DNA of 64,000 bases from Gyrodactylus bullatarudis (GCA_012064415.1 SSNU01000265.1:62001-126000), one strand, 5' to 3'. Numbered from the stretch's first letter, positions 1-12,895 are shown. The notes: a model not told the origin generated them from the letters alone. Numbers and translations are program-made.

Positions 1-27
1 TATTGACATCACCCCTAGGAAAAGGTT

Positions 28-178
28 TTATCTAAGAGAAATTTCCCACCTAGATTCCTTAAATACTAAAGCATCTTTGTTTATGTAGGCATCTGTGAAT
101 TTTCTGTAATCCTGAGTATTGTCAATTACGTCAAAAGCCAAACCATAACTCGAAAAACAATGCAAATGCGCTCCAACC
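28..178 (-). CDS. Candidate terminal exon of an unidentified gene
   Basis: On the minus strand an open frame of 49 codons follows a good splice acceptor (branch-like CTAAT, then CAG at 181-179) and ends in TAA at 30-28. The peptide contains SSYGLAFDVIDNTQDY and ends in RWEISLR. Amino-acid use is protein-like rather than AT-biased noise. SSYGLAFD faintly recalls the S-x-H-x-x-G-x-A-x-D metal site of M15 (VanY-like) peptidases, but the histidine position is serine, so I claim no such activity. It lies on the same strand as the PDZ exons at 5.9-7.2 kb and could be the 3' end of that gene or of another. Upstream exons were not found, so product and start are unknown. Confidence 0.4.
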
Positions 179-3090
179 CTGATCATTAGGAGAGCCAATT
201 AGATTTATTTATAATTTTCTTGTGAGAATATATTTACTCTATATATTGCATGTAAGAGGCTAAAGAGAATTCCTGAAATGAAAGGGCTTATTCCTCACAA
301 TTTTCTCGCCATCCTTTTTATTTATTTAACGTTTGGACATCTGACTGATGATATTAGAAACCATTCTGTTACCAGAAATCATTCCGTTAACTTGGAAAAA
401 TCAGTCCAACGAGATAATAAATGAATTATTTAAATTTTTAATCGCGGATGAAGTTTTAATTTTTTACTATTTTTTACTATAATTTTTTCTCACGTCCTTG
501 ATGTAATTCAAAAAATATTTTTGAGAGTAGGAGCTTTACCGAATAACAGTTTCTGCAAAATCAAATTACTCCGGCATGCTGTCTCATGTGATAGAATGCT
601 GAGATTAACTGCGTTAAAATTCTCAAGCCTATTAATAACTCTTTGAAATTATCATATTTCTTTAATGGATTAACTTAACAAAAAAGAAAATCTCTTGAGA
701 AATTTATAAATATATCTTGAAAATTGGATAAATTTTGTTGAAAGTCTCTTGTGAAAATTAAGATAGAAAACTGGGATTCAAACGGCCTAATATTGAATTT
801 CCTTCAATATTAAATTAAAAAACGCAATTTATCATGGGCTTTGAAGTGGTCGATAGACAGAAATGAATTCTTATTTTTGATTAAAAATCAATTTTCATTA
901 ATTTGTATATTTACTCATAAGTATGCCTTTCATTATTTATTTTTTTAAGGACAAAATTACCATTAAAATTCAATTTTTAAACGAATTTTTGGAATGAAAT
1001 GAAAACGAAAACTAATGAAAAAAAAAAATTTATTTTTGAAGTAAACCTGATTTTAAAAAGAATTTAATTTACTGGTTTTTTCGAGAGCAGAATCCAGAAT
1101 GATCTTCGATCAACAGGTCAGGGTTTAAAAAAATTTTTTTCTTGTTGATCTGATCCGATTTTCTCAAAAATTCTGATTTTTAGGTTAGAAATCTCTAACT
1201 TGTCAAATAAAATTTTTGTGATAAATTTATTCAAAAATAGTTTTTCAACCCTGTTTTTGATCCCTGAGATATGATCTTGATCGGAAATAATTATTTTTTT
1301 CTTCCCAAATTGATCATTATCCATCCCTCTTTCTGAGATATCATTTATTTGGTGCGCAATAAAAAAATAGCCAAGAAAATCATATTTTTAACGTCAGCAT
1401 CAAATCTAAGGCGAAGACTATTTCCAGAACAACTTAAAATTTTTACATTCTCATTCATTTATTTTAATTTTACTATAATTTACAAATGGATCCCAATATA
1501 TCAGGGCATCTAGATATAATCTGAGCATACATTTTTGCTGATTGAATGTAGTTAGAAAACTCAAGGGCTACGCCAGGGCATATAGAAATAATCTGAGGAT
1601 GTTGGACGACATTCATTACCAAATAAGATGAACCTGTGGGATATTTTACGAAAGAACCTTGAACAAAATAATAATCCTTGTAAGGTGTATTATTACTAAT
1701 ATATAATTTGTTAGTAATAATTTATTACACGTATCGAAGTGTAATTATTTTATGAGAAAATTTACCAATTCTAGGAACAGCCCTTTTCAGCTATATCAAG
1801 TTGGGAATATATGATTTTTGCAAAAATTTCTGAATCCTTATCATTTTACGATTTAACCCTCTATTGACCAAATTATTTTTTTCATCGTCCAAATTAGAAT
1901 ATTTGTAACCTTGCCAAAATAATTACCCTGATTCCGAATCTGAATTCGTAAATAAAATGCCGACATATCATTTAAAAGCAAATGGATGTTGAAATTGGCA
2001 TTGAGTGATATCGAGAAGGTAAAAGTGTTGTGTTCCCCTTGGGGAACAGAGGGACGTGAATGTTTAAAGAAGAAAAAATTGTAGGAAAGGTCATCCAACA
2101 AAGAGAGGAAAAGGATGAAGTGTACAGTTAAAAATCTTTTGTTTACTCAAAAGACAGAGGCAATTAGCAAATTCAAATTGAGAACAGAATTTATTACAAT
2201 TTGATTTCCTCGCGTCCCCATACCTAAAGAAGTCTGAGCATCAAAATGAACCGAGGCAAGGGCTCAAATTAATGGATTTTAATAGTATTTGGAATTTTGA
2301 CCGGGTTCAGACTCTGAAGAGGTTCGTCGGAATACGTTCAATGATGTTTTATCAATAAAATAAAAACTTTTTATTCTTTCTAATGAGTTCAAAAAAAAAC
2401 ATTGATATTCTTGGTCATGTTCAACAATCGATTATATAAACATTTTTCAAATTTCGATTTGGCTTATTTTGAAATTTTCTCAGAATTTGCGAATTGTATC
2501 CAGTTTCAGAGATTTTTGCAAAAAAACCGAAAATTCGAAATTTCCCAAAACTAATTGATCAAACCCTACGATAAAAAAACCGAGAACAATTAAAATATAA
2601 AACGCTTCTAATTGGAATTCTTTGTCTAAGAATTCTTTAGATCCCTTTTAAGAAAATCTATTCCCATCTACTCACGAGTAGATGGAAAACCATATTTTAC
2701 TCGTAATCAATAATAATATATATATATATATAGGGCGAGTCTCACGAAAGGGATTAATACAACCCTGATCTATGAACAAAAATGCGTCTGGGAGACCAAT
2801 TTCATTCTTTCACTCTACAAAACTTATACATTATGGGTATGATGAGTAGGACAAGGTATCAATTCTGACAGGAACTACTAACTACTCTAATGATCATTAG
2901 AAATACACTTTTTATTTTAGTGAGGGAATACATATTTTAGATGTCCTTATGGAAATACTGAAAGTACCATATCTTTTGCTTCTATGATGACAGTTGATCG
3001 TACTCTTTTTCTATACTTCAACATAAAAAAAGACTTCACTTTTCAGACATTCAAAGAGGAAAATTATTGAGTGAAATAACAACTATTCTC
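179..3090. other. AT-rich stretch without an assignable gene
   Basis: I see no recognised gene. A short (TA)n microsatellite lies near 2,717-2,731. Two minus-strand open stretches near 1,853-2,101 and 2,230-2,395 (the latter ending in a serine- and glutamate-rich tail) read somewhat like protein, but have no family match and no convincing splice sites on both sides. The stretch could be intron or intergenic. Confidence 0.5.
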
Positions 3091-3664
3091 GATAAATTTG
3101 AGAATTCAGGATTTTTACAAGAATCTATTTTTTTCATCAAAATTTTCTGAGGATATTTTCGTGACTGGCTCAAAAGGTACACTTTTGCTGATTTAATAAA
3201 AAATATTTTTTGGAAAAATTTGGGGACATTTTAAATTTCAAGCTGGCACTATTTCTTTTCTATACAGTATATCCAAATAAATAACTTTTGATTCCTCTCA
3301 CACCTTGAAATCAGCTACAGTAGTTAAAAATGATAAAAATTGCCCTAGCTCGAAATTTGAGATGTCTCCAAACTTTTCCAAGAAAATATGAAAGTCGATG
3401 AAAGTTGAACGGGTTATCAAAATATCTTGAATTTTTTAGTTGAAAAAAATTGAATTTTTGTTTAATTCATGAATTATCAAATTCATGATTTTTATTATTT
3501 TTTTAAACTTTGAGTTGAAATTTTCCAATAAAAACATTTTTTTTCAATTTTTTTTCTAAAATCAGTAAAAGTGTACATTTTGAATCAGTTACCAAAAATT
3601 TCGATGAAAAAATGAGATTTTTGTAAAAATCATGAATTCCCAAATTCATGGAAAAAGCTTTAGA
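3091..3664. repeat. Fold-back element, subfamily C (imperfect palindrome)
   Basis: The left arm (CTCGATAAATTTGAGAATTC followed by GATTTTTACAAGAATC) is repeated in reverse complement at the right end (AAAATCATGAATTCCCAAAT then TTCATGGAAAAAGCTTTAG). Between them lie the subfamily C internal signatures AAAAGGTACACTTTTGCTGA and its reverse complement. It has no coding capacity. The same sequence recurs at 7.3-8.05 kb, 10.96-12.06 kb, 40.6 kb and 48.5 kb, so it is a dispersed non-autonomous element. Confidence 0.75.
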
Positions 3665-3685
3665 AAAACATGTTTTCTTCGATAT

Positions 3686-4020
3686 AAACTTAGGTGACAT
3701 GAAGATGACAATTCACTATCTTCTCATTATTTTACCCCAGATACAGTAAGGAGCAAAAATGCATTTTTTGGATCCAATTCTGTAATTCCAATTTTTTCTG
3801 CCTTTAGAAATGAAATTTTCAGTCTTTTTGCAATATTTATCGATTGCAAAAATTCGAAGCAATCAAAAGCTGATAATTCAAATCATCATTAGATGAAATA
3901 ATCAAATTCGCCTAAAGAAGCTCACAGAGTTGGAAAAATTTAGGCATTTACGAAATTCCAAAAATGGCCGAATTTTTGTCAAAAAATATTTTGAGTTTTT
4001 TTTATTAGTAAATTTTCGGT
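3686..4020. repeat. Diverged fold-back fragment, subfamily A
   Basis: It starts with TAGGTGACATGAAGATGACA, close to the subfamily A terminus (TGACATGAAGATGAGAA), and runs to a reverse-complement-like end with ATATTTTGAGTTTTTTTTAT. It is more diverged than the other A copies. Confidence 0.5.
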
Positions 4021-5855
4021 TAAATTAGAGAACAGTTACTCCCTCTTATTTCTCTCTAAGTTTACTTTGAATCGTGTTGGTCTTTTTACTATCGATGACA
4101 TGAAAACTCACCGCAAGGGATTTGTTTTGTTAAAAAAAAGAGGGGGCAAATGTTCTATGAATTAGCCAAAATTTCAACCAGCTTTATAGTTTGAGATGGA
4201 ATATTTGGGCCTAAACTTTGAAAAAAAATCGATATTGACACATTTTCTTGCTATTTTTTGTAATCGTAAAATTTCCCAACTAAACAAACAAATCGGATGC
4301 ATGAATCAATGGATATCTCGAAAACTATTATAATAGATAAAATTGCATTTATTCCTTATAAAAAATATGCTTAAGCAATATTCTTTTTTGGTTAAAAAGA
4401 GATGCTTAAAAAGTAAAGAGAAAATGCCCAAGAAAATACTCCTCTTCTCATTCTAGGGGTGGTGGATACGCAGATACCAGCTTTAACAGTAAATCTAATT
4501 ATTCCGAGAAAGGATTGTAAATTGAATGAATCCCGAAAATCAATAATAATTATGTATTATGTAATAATTAATTACCATTTTGATAAGAAATTTTCCTTCA
4601 TCATTCGAACCAGACACAACTTACATTACAACAGCCTGTGACATCTTTCGATTTGGTCAACCTCTTTAGTATCAAATCTTGTTGGGTATTCTATAGGAAA
4701 AAATATACTCAGATTATGAAGTGAGAAAGTATCACAGCTAATGTATTCTATAATATAATCCTGAAGATGATAATTTAGGATTTCTTCGAATTTCTCAATT
4801 TTTTCTTCAAGAAATCGAGTTTTATCAAGGTGTTTTCGGAATCTAGATAATGACCTATTTCAAATCTCATTATCAGATTTCTTTGCCTATAGGCGATACA
4901 TTTGTCTGCTATTTGATATGATTTATTTGATTTCGTAAAAACAGGTATTTAATGAATAACACAGGGGTCATGGAAAAATCAAAAAATATAAATGGGAGAA
5001 TTGAACTAATTTGCGCTGATTGCGAATCTGTTCTCAGATCTGAGGAATTCCCTATAATTTTTAAGATAATTGGAAAAAACGCAATTTCCCAAATTAAATT
5101 CTGCGTCGATTGATGTGACGATTATAGGGGTAGAGTTCTATCGGGTTTCAGGAATTAAACGCTAAATGAAGGTATAGTTCGAATTTTCGGGCTATTTTTT
5201 TAAAATTTTCACCATGTTTTAGATGATAAATAGACTTTTCGAAGTGATTTTTTGAAATTTTAAAAATACTATCTGGATCAAAATTTTGCGAGCTTCCCGA
5301 ATCTGCCATTGGTTTTTGGCTATTATAATCCCTGTATCTCATGGTATAATTATTTCATTAATGCTATTTACATATCATGAAATGCTAAAAAAATTTCACG
5401 AGATATTGGACATATATTAGATATGTTTGTTCGAAAACAACCAATAAGATTAAACCTTAGAAAACATTTCCAAGCTATTGGTAATAAAAGTAAAGTCCTA
5501 TTAAATATTCAGCTATTGCAGTTTTTATTCAGTTGAATTCAAAGAAATTCCAAAATTATCAAAAACTCTTTGGAACACCCATTTTATCTTGTTCCATTCA
5601 GTAGTTCATACAAGACTATTATCCTTATTTTAAAGAAACTCCATTCTTAAACGATTTTGATATAAATGATGATGAACTTGATGCAATCAAAGATATTAAT
5701 ATGACCTTGTCCTGTTAAAAATGCCTCAGAAAATTTATCCGCTGAAAAATTTCCAAAATCTCATCAATTAGTCAAATTCCAATTTAAGTATTGAGATTTT
5801 TTTCCAAATAACTATAGTCAAAAATGTAATTTACTCTAAAAAAATCTTGACTCAC
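4021..5855. other. AT-rich stretch without an assignable gene
   Basis: It holds a short subfamily B arm fragment near 4,785-4,870. A minus-strand open frame at 5,148-5,342 begins at an ATG and encodes a lysine-rich 64-residue peptide that I do not recognise. If the PDZ gene to the right continues on the minus strand, its downstream exons should lie here, but I could not place one in the right phase. Confidence 0.45.
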
Positions 5856-7185
5856 CATTATTTCTTCAAGGAATTTCATGTTAAAATCATTCGGTTTCCT
5901 ACCATTAATCTCAAGAACAACGTCACCAACATTGAGTTCAGCTAAAATGAAAGAAATATATGAAATTATAAAAAAGAAATCATGAAAATTAATTTTTTTC
6001 GAAAACTTTTACAGAATTTTCAATTTTCGCCCCCATTATTCAGGCAAAAATTAATTTCTCAAATACTTAATATATTAAAATCATTCCCAAATACGATTTC
6101 ATTCACTGATCCCCTCACTTTCTTTCCTTACACAATTTAATACACATTGCGTCATGAATTGAAAAAATTATTCCAACTAACAGAAATTCTGAATAAGTCA
6201 GGTCTGAAATGCGATGCAATATTATTATAATACAAGATATATTAAAACTTGAGACAATATAGGAAGTCTCATCCATTTTGGTCACCTAAAACATTTCGAC
6301 AGCGATCGATTTCACACGTCTTCGTCAGTGGCAGGGAAAGTTAATCAAAGTTAATCTATAGTCTTTTTTTGGAAACCCAAAATTTCGACATCTTTGAAAT
6401 TAACTTTTATAAGAATTATTGTATTAAAAAGATATTTAAATCAGAATATTCTATTTTGCTAAAAAAAGATTTAACTTTGAAGTTATCTAAAAAATCTATC
6501 TGAAAGAGAAATACACCCTCCAGTTTAGACAAGATAATTTATTCTTTCGAAATAAATATTTCTTAAATGTGGTCCATTCTGATCATGCGCAAAAATATTG
6601 CATGATGTTGGTCGGAACAAGAGAATTATGAATATAAATTTCTTTCTACCACTTTGATCATAAATATTAAAATGAACTTTGAAGAAGTCAAGACGGCACT
6701 TTTCCTCAGTTAGAAAGCATATTTAATGGTGTTTTCTCATGAATATTTACACTAAAAACTGACCATCTGAAATGTATGCAATTCTTCAAAGAGTTTTTTT
6801 TCATTTTAAATCTAATATGAGTTCTTTGTAAATACAGTAAAATCACATCTTCAAGTCAACTGGATTCAAATACAAATTATTGGTTGATTCGAGGGTTGAG
6901 TTTTTTTGTGTGTATTTGAAACACTAACTTCGATTTCAGGACTTTTTCTTTACATCGTTCAAGATGTCAAAGAAATAAAATTGTTTAACTTTTTGGCAAA
7001 ATCAACCAATGTACTTAACTCACAAACATGAAATAAAACTAGTGAGAAAATTCAGAATATCGATATAATGAACAAAATATTGAGAAAAAGAGACATTAAC
7101 ACTTACTCGAATAAAATGCCTGACTGCCTGGCTTTATTTGACTAATTAAGCACTGGTTCTTCTTTTGAAATGATAGTGTAATACC
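5856..7185 (-). CDS. Partial gene: two exons encoding a PDZ domain
   Basis: The exon at 7185-7107 (after acceptor TTTCATAG, donor GTAAGTG) reads GITLSFQKKNQCLISQIKPG and on to FYS. The exon at 5941-5856 (after acceptor CATTTTAG, donor GTGAGTC) continues with TELNVGDVVLEINGRKPND and ends FLEEIM. The two join in phase across a 1,165-nt intron. Together they give the core of a PDZ domain: the GITL carboxylate-binding loop, then the pG-s-A and l-x-vGD-v-l-x-iNG-r signature. PDZ domains bind C-terminal tails of membrane or scaffold proteins. The N-terminal strand and the last strand must lie on unseen flanking exons, so the parent protein cannot be named. The intron is far longer than those in the gene cluster at 49-63 kb, in keeping with the transposon-rich setting. 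Confidence 0.7.
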
Positions 7186-7321
7186 CTATGAAATAATTAC
7201 AATAATCAGAAATCATTCATTTTTGAATATATACAGACTAAATTTTAAACGTCTTATATAAAATTTCCACGAGATTCAACACAATTGACTGACAAATTAC
7301 ATCTGTTAATATTTCATATAC

Positions 7322-8051
7322 AGCTATTCATGATTTTTACAAAAATCTCATTTTTTCATCAAGGTATCAAAATTTTTTGATAATTGATTCAAAACGTACA
7401 CTTTTACTGATTTTAGAAAAAAATATTAAAAAAAAGTTTTTTGGAAAATTTTATAGACATTTTAAAATTCGAGATGGCGCGATTTTTTCAATTTTTTAAT
7501 CAATGGGTTGAAAATTATTGTTAATTTCAAGGTCTAAGAGGAATCAAACGTTATTTTTCAGGATCATCATCAGACAAAGAAAATATTTACTCTTATTCAT
7601 TCTTTTGAAAAAAACACACCATTTACGTGCGAATTTTTTTATTATTTTTTATTTCCAATTTTTCGATTATTTTTATTGCTTGGAAATTGATAATTATAAT
7701 CTAGGGCTATCCAAGATCATTTCAATATGATGGGTTTTTTGGGTTAAAAATGAGTGATAATTGTTATTTTCTTTGTCTATTGGTGTTCCTGAAAAATAAC
7801 GTTTGATTCCTCTCAGACCTTGAAATCAATAAAAATGTTCAACTCAAAGTTTAAAAAAATTAAAAAATCGCGCCATCTCGAATTTTAAAATGACTATAAA
7901 ATTTTCCAAAAATACTTTTTTTAAAATTTTTTTTCTAAAATCAGTAAAAGTGTACGTTTTGAATCAATTACCTAAAGTTTCGATACCTTGATGAAAAAAT
8001 GAGATTTTTGTAAAAATCATGAATTTCCAAATTCATCGAGAACAGCTTTAA
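7322..8051. repeat. Fold-back element, subfamily C, best-preserved copy
   Basis: This is a palindrome of about 730 bp. The left arm begins CAGCTATTCATGATTTTTAC and the right arm ends AAATTCATCGAGAACAGCTT, with nearly all intermediate blocks mirrored: the CAAAACGTACACTTTTACTG block, the GATGGCGCGATTTTTT block and the AACGTTATTTTTCAGGA block. The centre (about 7,600-7,780) is only partly symmetrical. It has no open frame of its own. A transcript would fold into a very long hairpin. Confidence 0.8.
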
Positions 8052-9485
8052 ATTTAGTAGTTCTAGGGAGAAATGAATCCCTAGAATTAAAAAACAGAAG
8101 AATTTTGATTTTTCATGTTAAAAATTCTAATTATTTCTCTCGTCCTGTTATAAGTTTGTTTAGTGATAGATTCAATGTATGCACAAGGAACAATGTTAGA
8201 TGTCCTGTTGTTTATATCTCTTAACTTTGGATACATAAAGAATTAGAAAGCTTATTTGTTATGTTCCTTTCATAAGTTCATTAATTTTAACAAGAACTCA
8301 TTCAAAGAATGATCACCCTGGAATATTCATCTTTGGTTAAATCTATGCCTATAGCTGTTGTCACAAGATTGCCTGAATGAAAGGAATTGGAAAAAAATTC
8401 TGTGGTCATCTTGAAAAATATTCGATAATGTTTATTATTATGAGAACGAAACTTTCGCGCAAATTTGATAAACAGACAAAAGAAAACTGGTCATCAGTGG
8501 TCTCTCTTTAAAAAATAATAAAAGTTAAGGTTCGTCCGTAAATTTTTACGGAACAAATCCGGAAAATTGCCAAAACTTTAATAGTGATAAAATTCTGAAT
8601 ATAATGTATACAAACAAGAAAAATATTTAGCATTTTGCTCAACTTTGAGTCTTGTTTAAATTACAGTCAATAACCAAGAGAGAAACAAGAATAGTGGAAT
8701 GACAAATCAAACGTAGCTCCTCAAAAATAGTGGAATGATATGGTGTATTCGAAGGTATATAAGGCAATTTCATACCCTCACACACATCCATGTGTTTGAA
8801 TCAGAATCTTAACATTGAAGTATAGGGAGAGTAATTATGATTAAGTCGTATGCAATGAAACCAGTAATTAGCAATTGAAGTTAATTTTTTAACATAAACA
8901 ACAGAAAACAAGAGAGTTTACATGTTTTTCAAGGTTTATGATATGAGTCATATCTTATTTTTCATTATTTTGTGTAAAATTGATAGAGTACTTTTTAACT
9001 GGTGAGGATGAAAAAATTTTCTTGTTGATTGGATCTAATTTCGAAGATAAATTTTGTGTTGTCACTCTAAAACAGAAATTATATTTGTGTAAAATCTATT
9101 CTGGAAAAATTTCTCCCGTTCGATTTAACGTTAATTTTTCTTGCAAACGAATAAAGGATATCTTTAAAACAGCAACAGATGAAAATCAATTTTAATTATT
9201 AATTTATTTGTGAATTTACAACCCCTCTAATCTCAGTACTACCATACTACATAGCATAGAAAATAGACAAGAATCTAAAATTGCATTGAAACACATAAAG
9301 AGGCAGTTTCCTTTTTAGAGCTGTAAATAGCTTAGCATCTTCGGCATTTTGCCATTTGAGTATTTCCATCAATCGAGACTATATCTACTAATAATTATTT
9401 CAAATAACTTATTAAATAAATAAATTTTATTTGAAATTTAAAGTTTTATACAAATAAAAGAAAAATTCTATTCTTATTTTATTGT
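8052..9485. other. AT-rich stretch with one unrecognised open frame
   Basis: A plus-strand open frame near 8,980-9,195 (containing KLYLCKIYSGKISPVRFNV) has protein-like composition and an acceptor-like TTGATAG just before it, but no recognised family and no clear upstream exon. A shorter open stretch ends near 8,375. No other feature was seen. Confidence 0.35.
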
Positions 9486-9865
9486 TTACCAAATTTATGG
9501 TTTTTACAAAATTCTCAACTTTTTCATCAAGAAATCCCTTTTACGGTATGAAGAAAATGTATTTTGAAAAAATCAATATTTTTAGTAAATTATGGCATGG
9601 ATTTCAAATCTTGAAGTAGCGCCAAAATCCCATTTTTTTGAACTTTGAGTTGAAAATTTTTGTTGATTTCAATGTGAGAGAGTGATCAAAAGTTGATTTT
9701 TAGGATCAAAATAAGACAAAAAAACCGATGATCATAATAAAAATTCTGATAAATTCGTCATCTTGAAATATCAAATTTCATCGAATTTAAAGTAGGGAAA
9801 ATGATGAAAAATTCAAAACTTGATTTTGACAGGATTATGGGGTGATTCTTAGAACCAGATTCAGC
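9486..9865. repeat. Fold-back fragment, subfamily B (one arm plus centre)
   Basis: It carries the B arm (GGTTTTTACAAAATTCTCAA, then CATCAAGAAATC) and the internal B blocks (CTTGAAGTAGCGCCAAAATC and TTTTTAGGATCAAAATAAGAC). The reverse-complement arm is missing. Confidence 0.65.
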
Positions 9866-10961
9866 ATACTTTTATATATACTATGTATGTACTACATAGT
9901 AAAATTTAACAGATAAATGTTCTTTTCATCCTCTGATTGGTTGGTCAACTATCTATTAAAGGATTTATTATCAAAAGGTCTGAACTAGATTACCTCAAAA
10001 ATTCTAAATTAAATGTTTGAAAATTTTTAAAACTAATTGAAGAAGCGAATCCAAAGATCTTTACGGAAATAATAACCCGTATTTTCCCTTGTTGCTTTCA
10101 CATGTATGTTTTGTTAGAAAAATGTTCTATATCAAAAATATGTAAAATTGCATAAAATACTTCAAATTATTTCATTGAGAAATATTACTAGACTGCATAA
10201 AGATTTATTTATTCACAGAATTTCATAACTATTCACGTTTGGAGAAAGAATTGGCGTCTAAAGATCATAAAACTTGATCGGATATTAAAAAATATGTTGA
10301 TCGTTTGTCTAAATTTCTAATCTATCAATCTCATTTTGCTTTCAATAGGGGAATTATCTCAATTATTGTAATTTTAATATTTCCATTTCACAAACTTATT
10401 CTGCAAACGTGACGCTTCTTCAATCTTGATCATTTAGAGAAGCAGCTCAACTTCACACTGAAGCAGTTTTTGCAAAAAAATAATTTCTCAAACAAGAAAC
10501 AGACCTCAACGTTATCTAGGAAAACTGTGAACTGAAAACTAGCTTTTCGATCAATTAAAGAAAACAAAAAAATTTTGAACTCATAATCTGATCGGCTTTA
10601 ATTATAGGGATTGTCTCTTTTCAACCATTCAGGATGTTCGATGAATGCAAATTTTCACTAACTTTCAGAATATGCTTCATCAACGAGAAAAAAGGCTTCT
10701 TTCTCAAATTTTCTTAAAATTAATTTATTATTATTAAAGATCTTTTACAGAAGTTCTCAGTTTGGACTTGATAAATTCTTGAAAAATTTAACATATACTT
10801 ACTTACTGGTCATATTTCTTATCTAAATAGTTTATTCGTTGCTATATTTGAACTGACATTTCACCAAAGAATATTTTCTCAGTATTTCTTCTGATATTGA
10901 CAGAAATTATAATTTCTATGACAATCATTAGCGAAATTAAGCCCAATTTAAAAATATTTCA
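9866..10961. other. AT-rich stretch, nothing recognised
   Basis: No gene, RNA or element end could be supported here. Confidence 0.45.
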
Positions 10962-12062
10962 GGATTGGGAATTCAGGAAAAAATTATATTTGGAAAATTT
11001 TACAAACCTTTCAAATTTCGAGATGGCGCATTTTTTTAAACTTTGAGTTGAAAATTTATTGTTGATTTAAAGGACCAACATTATTTTTCAGGAACATCAT
11101 TAAACAAAGAAAATAAAGCTAATTGATATGAAGTTGGGAATCTATGATTTTTACAGAAGTCTCGATTTTTTTATCAAGAATTCGAATTTGTTATAGATAT
11201 TTTTTGAATCCTACTCATGTTGCCCACTTTAACCATTTGGAGAAAAAAAATTCTGAAAAAAATTATTTTTATGAAAAATATGGTCATTTTTTGAATTCCC
11301 ATTTCGCGCCAAAATCCCTTTTGTACAAACTTTAAGCTGAAAAATTTTGTTGGTTTGAGAGTGGGAGGCTGATCGGAAGAGTTTTTAGGATCGAGATTAG
11401 ACAAGAAAATCAATTCATCTGAATCTGATCTTATGCATAATCAAATTATTGTTTGGGAGCGGAATTTCAATTTTTTTATCAGTTTCACTATTTGAAAATC
11501 AATGAAATTTCGGTAATTCAAAATCTCGCGAAAATGGGGTGATTGTCGATAATTTGACGGTGCTATTCAGCTTTATTATCCAATCTTGATCCTGAAAAAA
11601 CTCTTTCGATCAGCCTCCCACTTTCAATTCAATAAAACTATTCAGCTCAAAGTTCGAAAAAATGGGATTTTGGCGCCAAATGGGAATTCAAAAAATGATC
11701 ATATCTATCATGAAAATAATTTTTTTCAGAATTTTTTTCTTCAAATGGTAAAAGTGGGCAATATTATATATATAGTGGACTTCTAAAAAGCAAACAAATT
11801 TGAATTCTTGATGAAAAAAACAAGATTTTTGTAAAAATCATAGATTCCCAACTTCATATCAATCAATTTTAATCACTCTTATTCATTATTTTCAAAAAAC
11901 ACTCCATTAACGTGCTTGGAAATTAATAAATTAGGGTAATCCAAGAACAGTTCAAATGACGGGTTTTTTGAAAAAAACATGAGTGATAATAGTTATTTTC
12001 TTTGTCTATTGGTGTTCCAGAAAAATAACGTCTGATTCCTCTCAGACCTTGAAATCAAAATA
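10962..12062. repeat. Fold-back element, subfamily C, split by a B element
   Basis: The left part (10,962-11,113) and right part (11,872-12,062) align in order with the intact C copy at 7.3-8.05 kb: ACAAAGAAAAT ends the left part, and CACTCTTATTCATT resumes the right part exactly where the intact copy continues. The intervening 758 bp is a subfamily B element. This shows that B moved after this C copy was in place. Confidence 0.75.
11114..11871. repeat. Fold-back element, subfamily B, nested in a C element
   Basis: The ends are TAAAGCTAATTGATATGAAG on the left and, in reverse complement, CTTCATATCAATCAATTTTA on the right. The arms mirror each other over more than 250 bp each (CCCATTTCGCGCCAAAATCC against GGATTTTGGCGCCAAATGGG). 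The element interrupts a C copy close to a TA dinucleotide, which may be the target. Confidence 0.75.
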
Positions 12063-12412
12063 AAAATTCACCGAGAATAGCTATACATTTGCTCAATGCA
12101 ATTTGAAGTAAATTCAAAGAAATAAGGGGGATGTAAGTATTCTCTTACAAAACCAGTTGAACAATCATCAGGTAGGGTAAAAGGATAACAATATATAACA
12201 ATATATTATTATTAGATAACTACAGGAATTCTTACGTTATTTTACTTTTTAATGTCAAAAGGAAATGATTTATTGGCAAATTAGGAATAAATCTCAAAAT
12301 AAATATATACACGTAAGAATTTCATGATTCTTAACCGGTGTTAGATGTTTGGACAATGTATAGAAAAAAGGAATATCAACTATTTCTAGAAATAGATTTG
12401 AGAATTTATTAA

Positions 12413-12895
12413 CCCTTGAAGTCCCACAGTGATAGCTCTATCACACATCATTTTAACAACTCATTACTGTTAATTAAAGCCTCAGGAAATACTTCTTTTG
12501 CCACTCATTCGAAAGGAAATTTATTAATCTTCTGGAATACGCAAAGAATTTGGCTCTATCATTCGTTAAAATCGCACTATATTATTTTTAAGAAAGTTGA
12601 TTTTTTTTCGAAAAATTAATTTTTGTTTAAAACGTTTTTTTGAAAACCTCCTTCCCGGGTTCATAGGTAAAAAGTAAGATAACTTTTATCGAGTAATCAT
12701 ACCTGTAGAATTCAAATATACAACCATCTGAACTCTATCTGCTAAAGCTAAAAAGATAGTCTGTTCTTGGATCAAAAACTGGGTCATTTTTTATCGATAA
12801 CTTCTGAACCAAAAATAATTGCGTTAAAACAACTATAGATTCAAAAACAAAAGATTGAATGCGAATCACGGAAAAACTCTCTGGGACTTCAAGAG
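12413..12895. mobile_element. piggyBac-like miniature element (TIR CCCTTGAAGTCCCA)
   Basis: A 14-bp inverted terminal repeat, CCCTTGAAGTCCCA at the left and its reverse complement with one terminal mismatch at the right, bounds 483 bp. The left end is flanked by TTAA, the piggyBac target. The right flank is TTATAA, so the duplication has decayed or the boundary is slightly off. It codes for no transposase. The CCC start next to TTAA is typical of the piggyBac superfamily; assignment rests on ends only. Confidence 0.55.

Noticed and set aside
1853..2101. Minus-strand open frame with SVPQGEHNTFTF, at first sight like the VPQGS of reverse transcriptases
   Set aside because: No other RT block lies around it, and the residues after it do not fit an RT.
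5640..5856. Candidate third PDZ exon after acceptor TTTTTCAG near 5,742
   Set aside because: Its only long open frame is in the wrong phase relative to the exon ending at 5,856.
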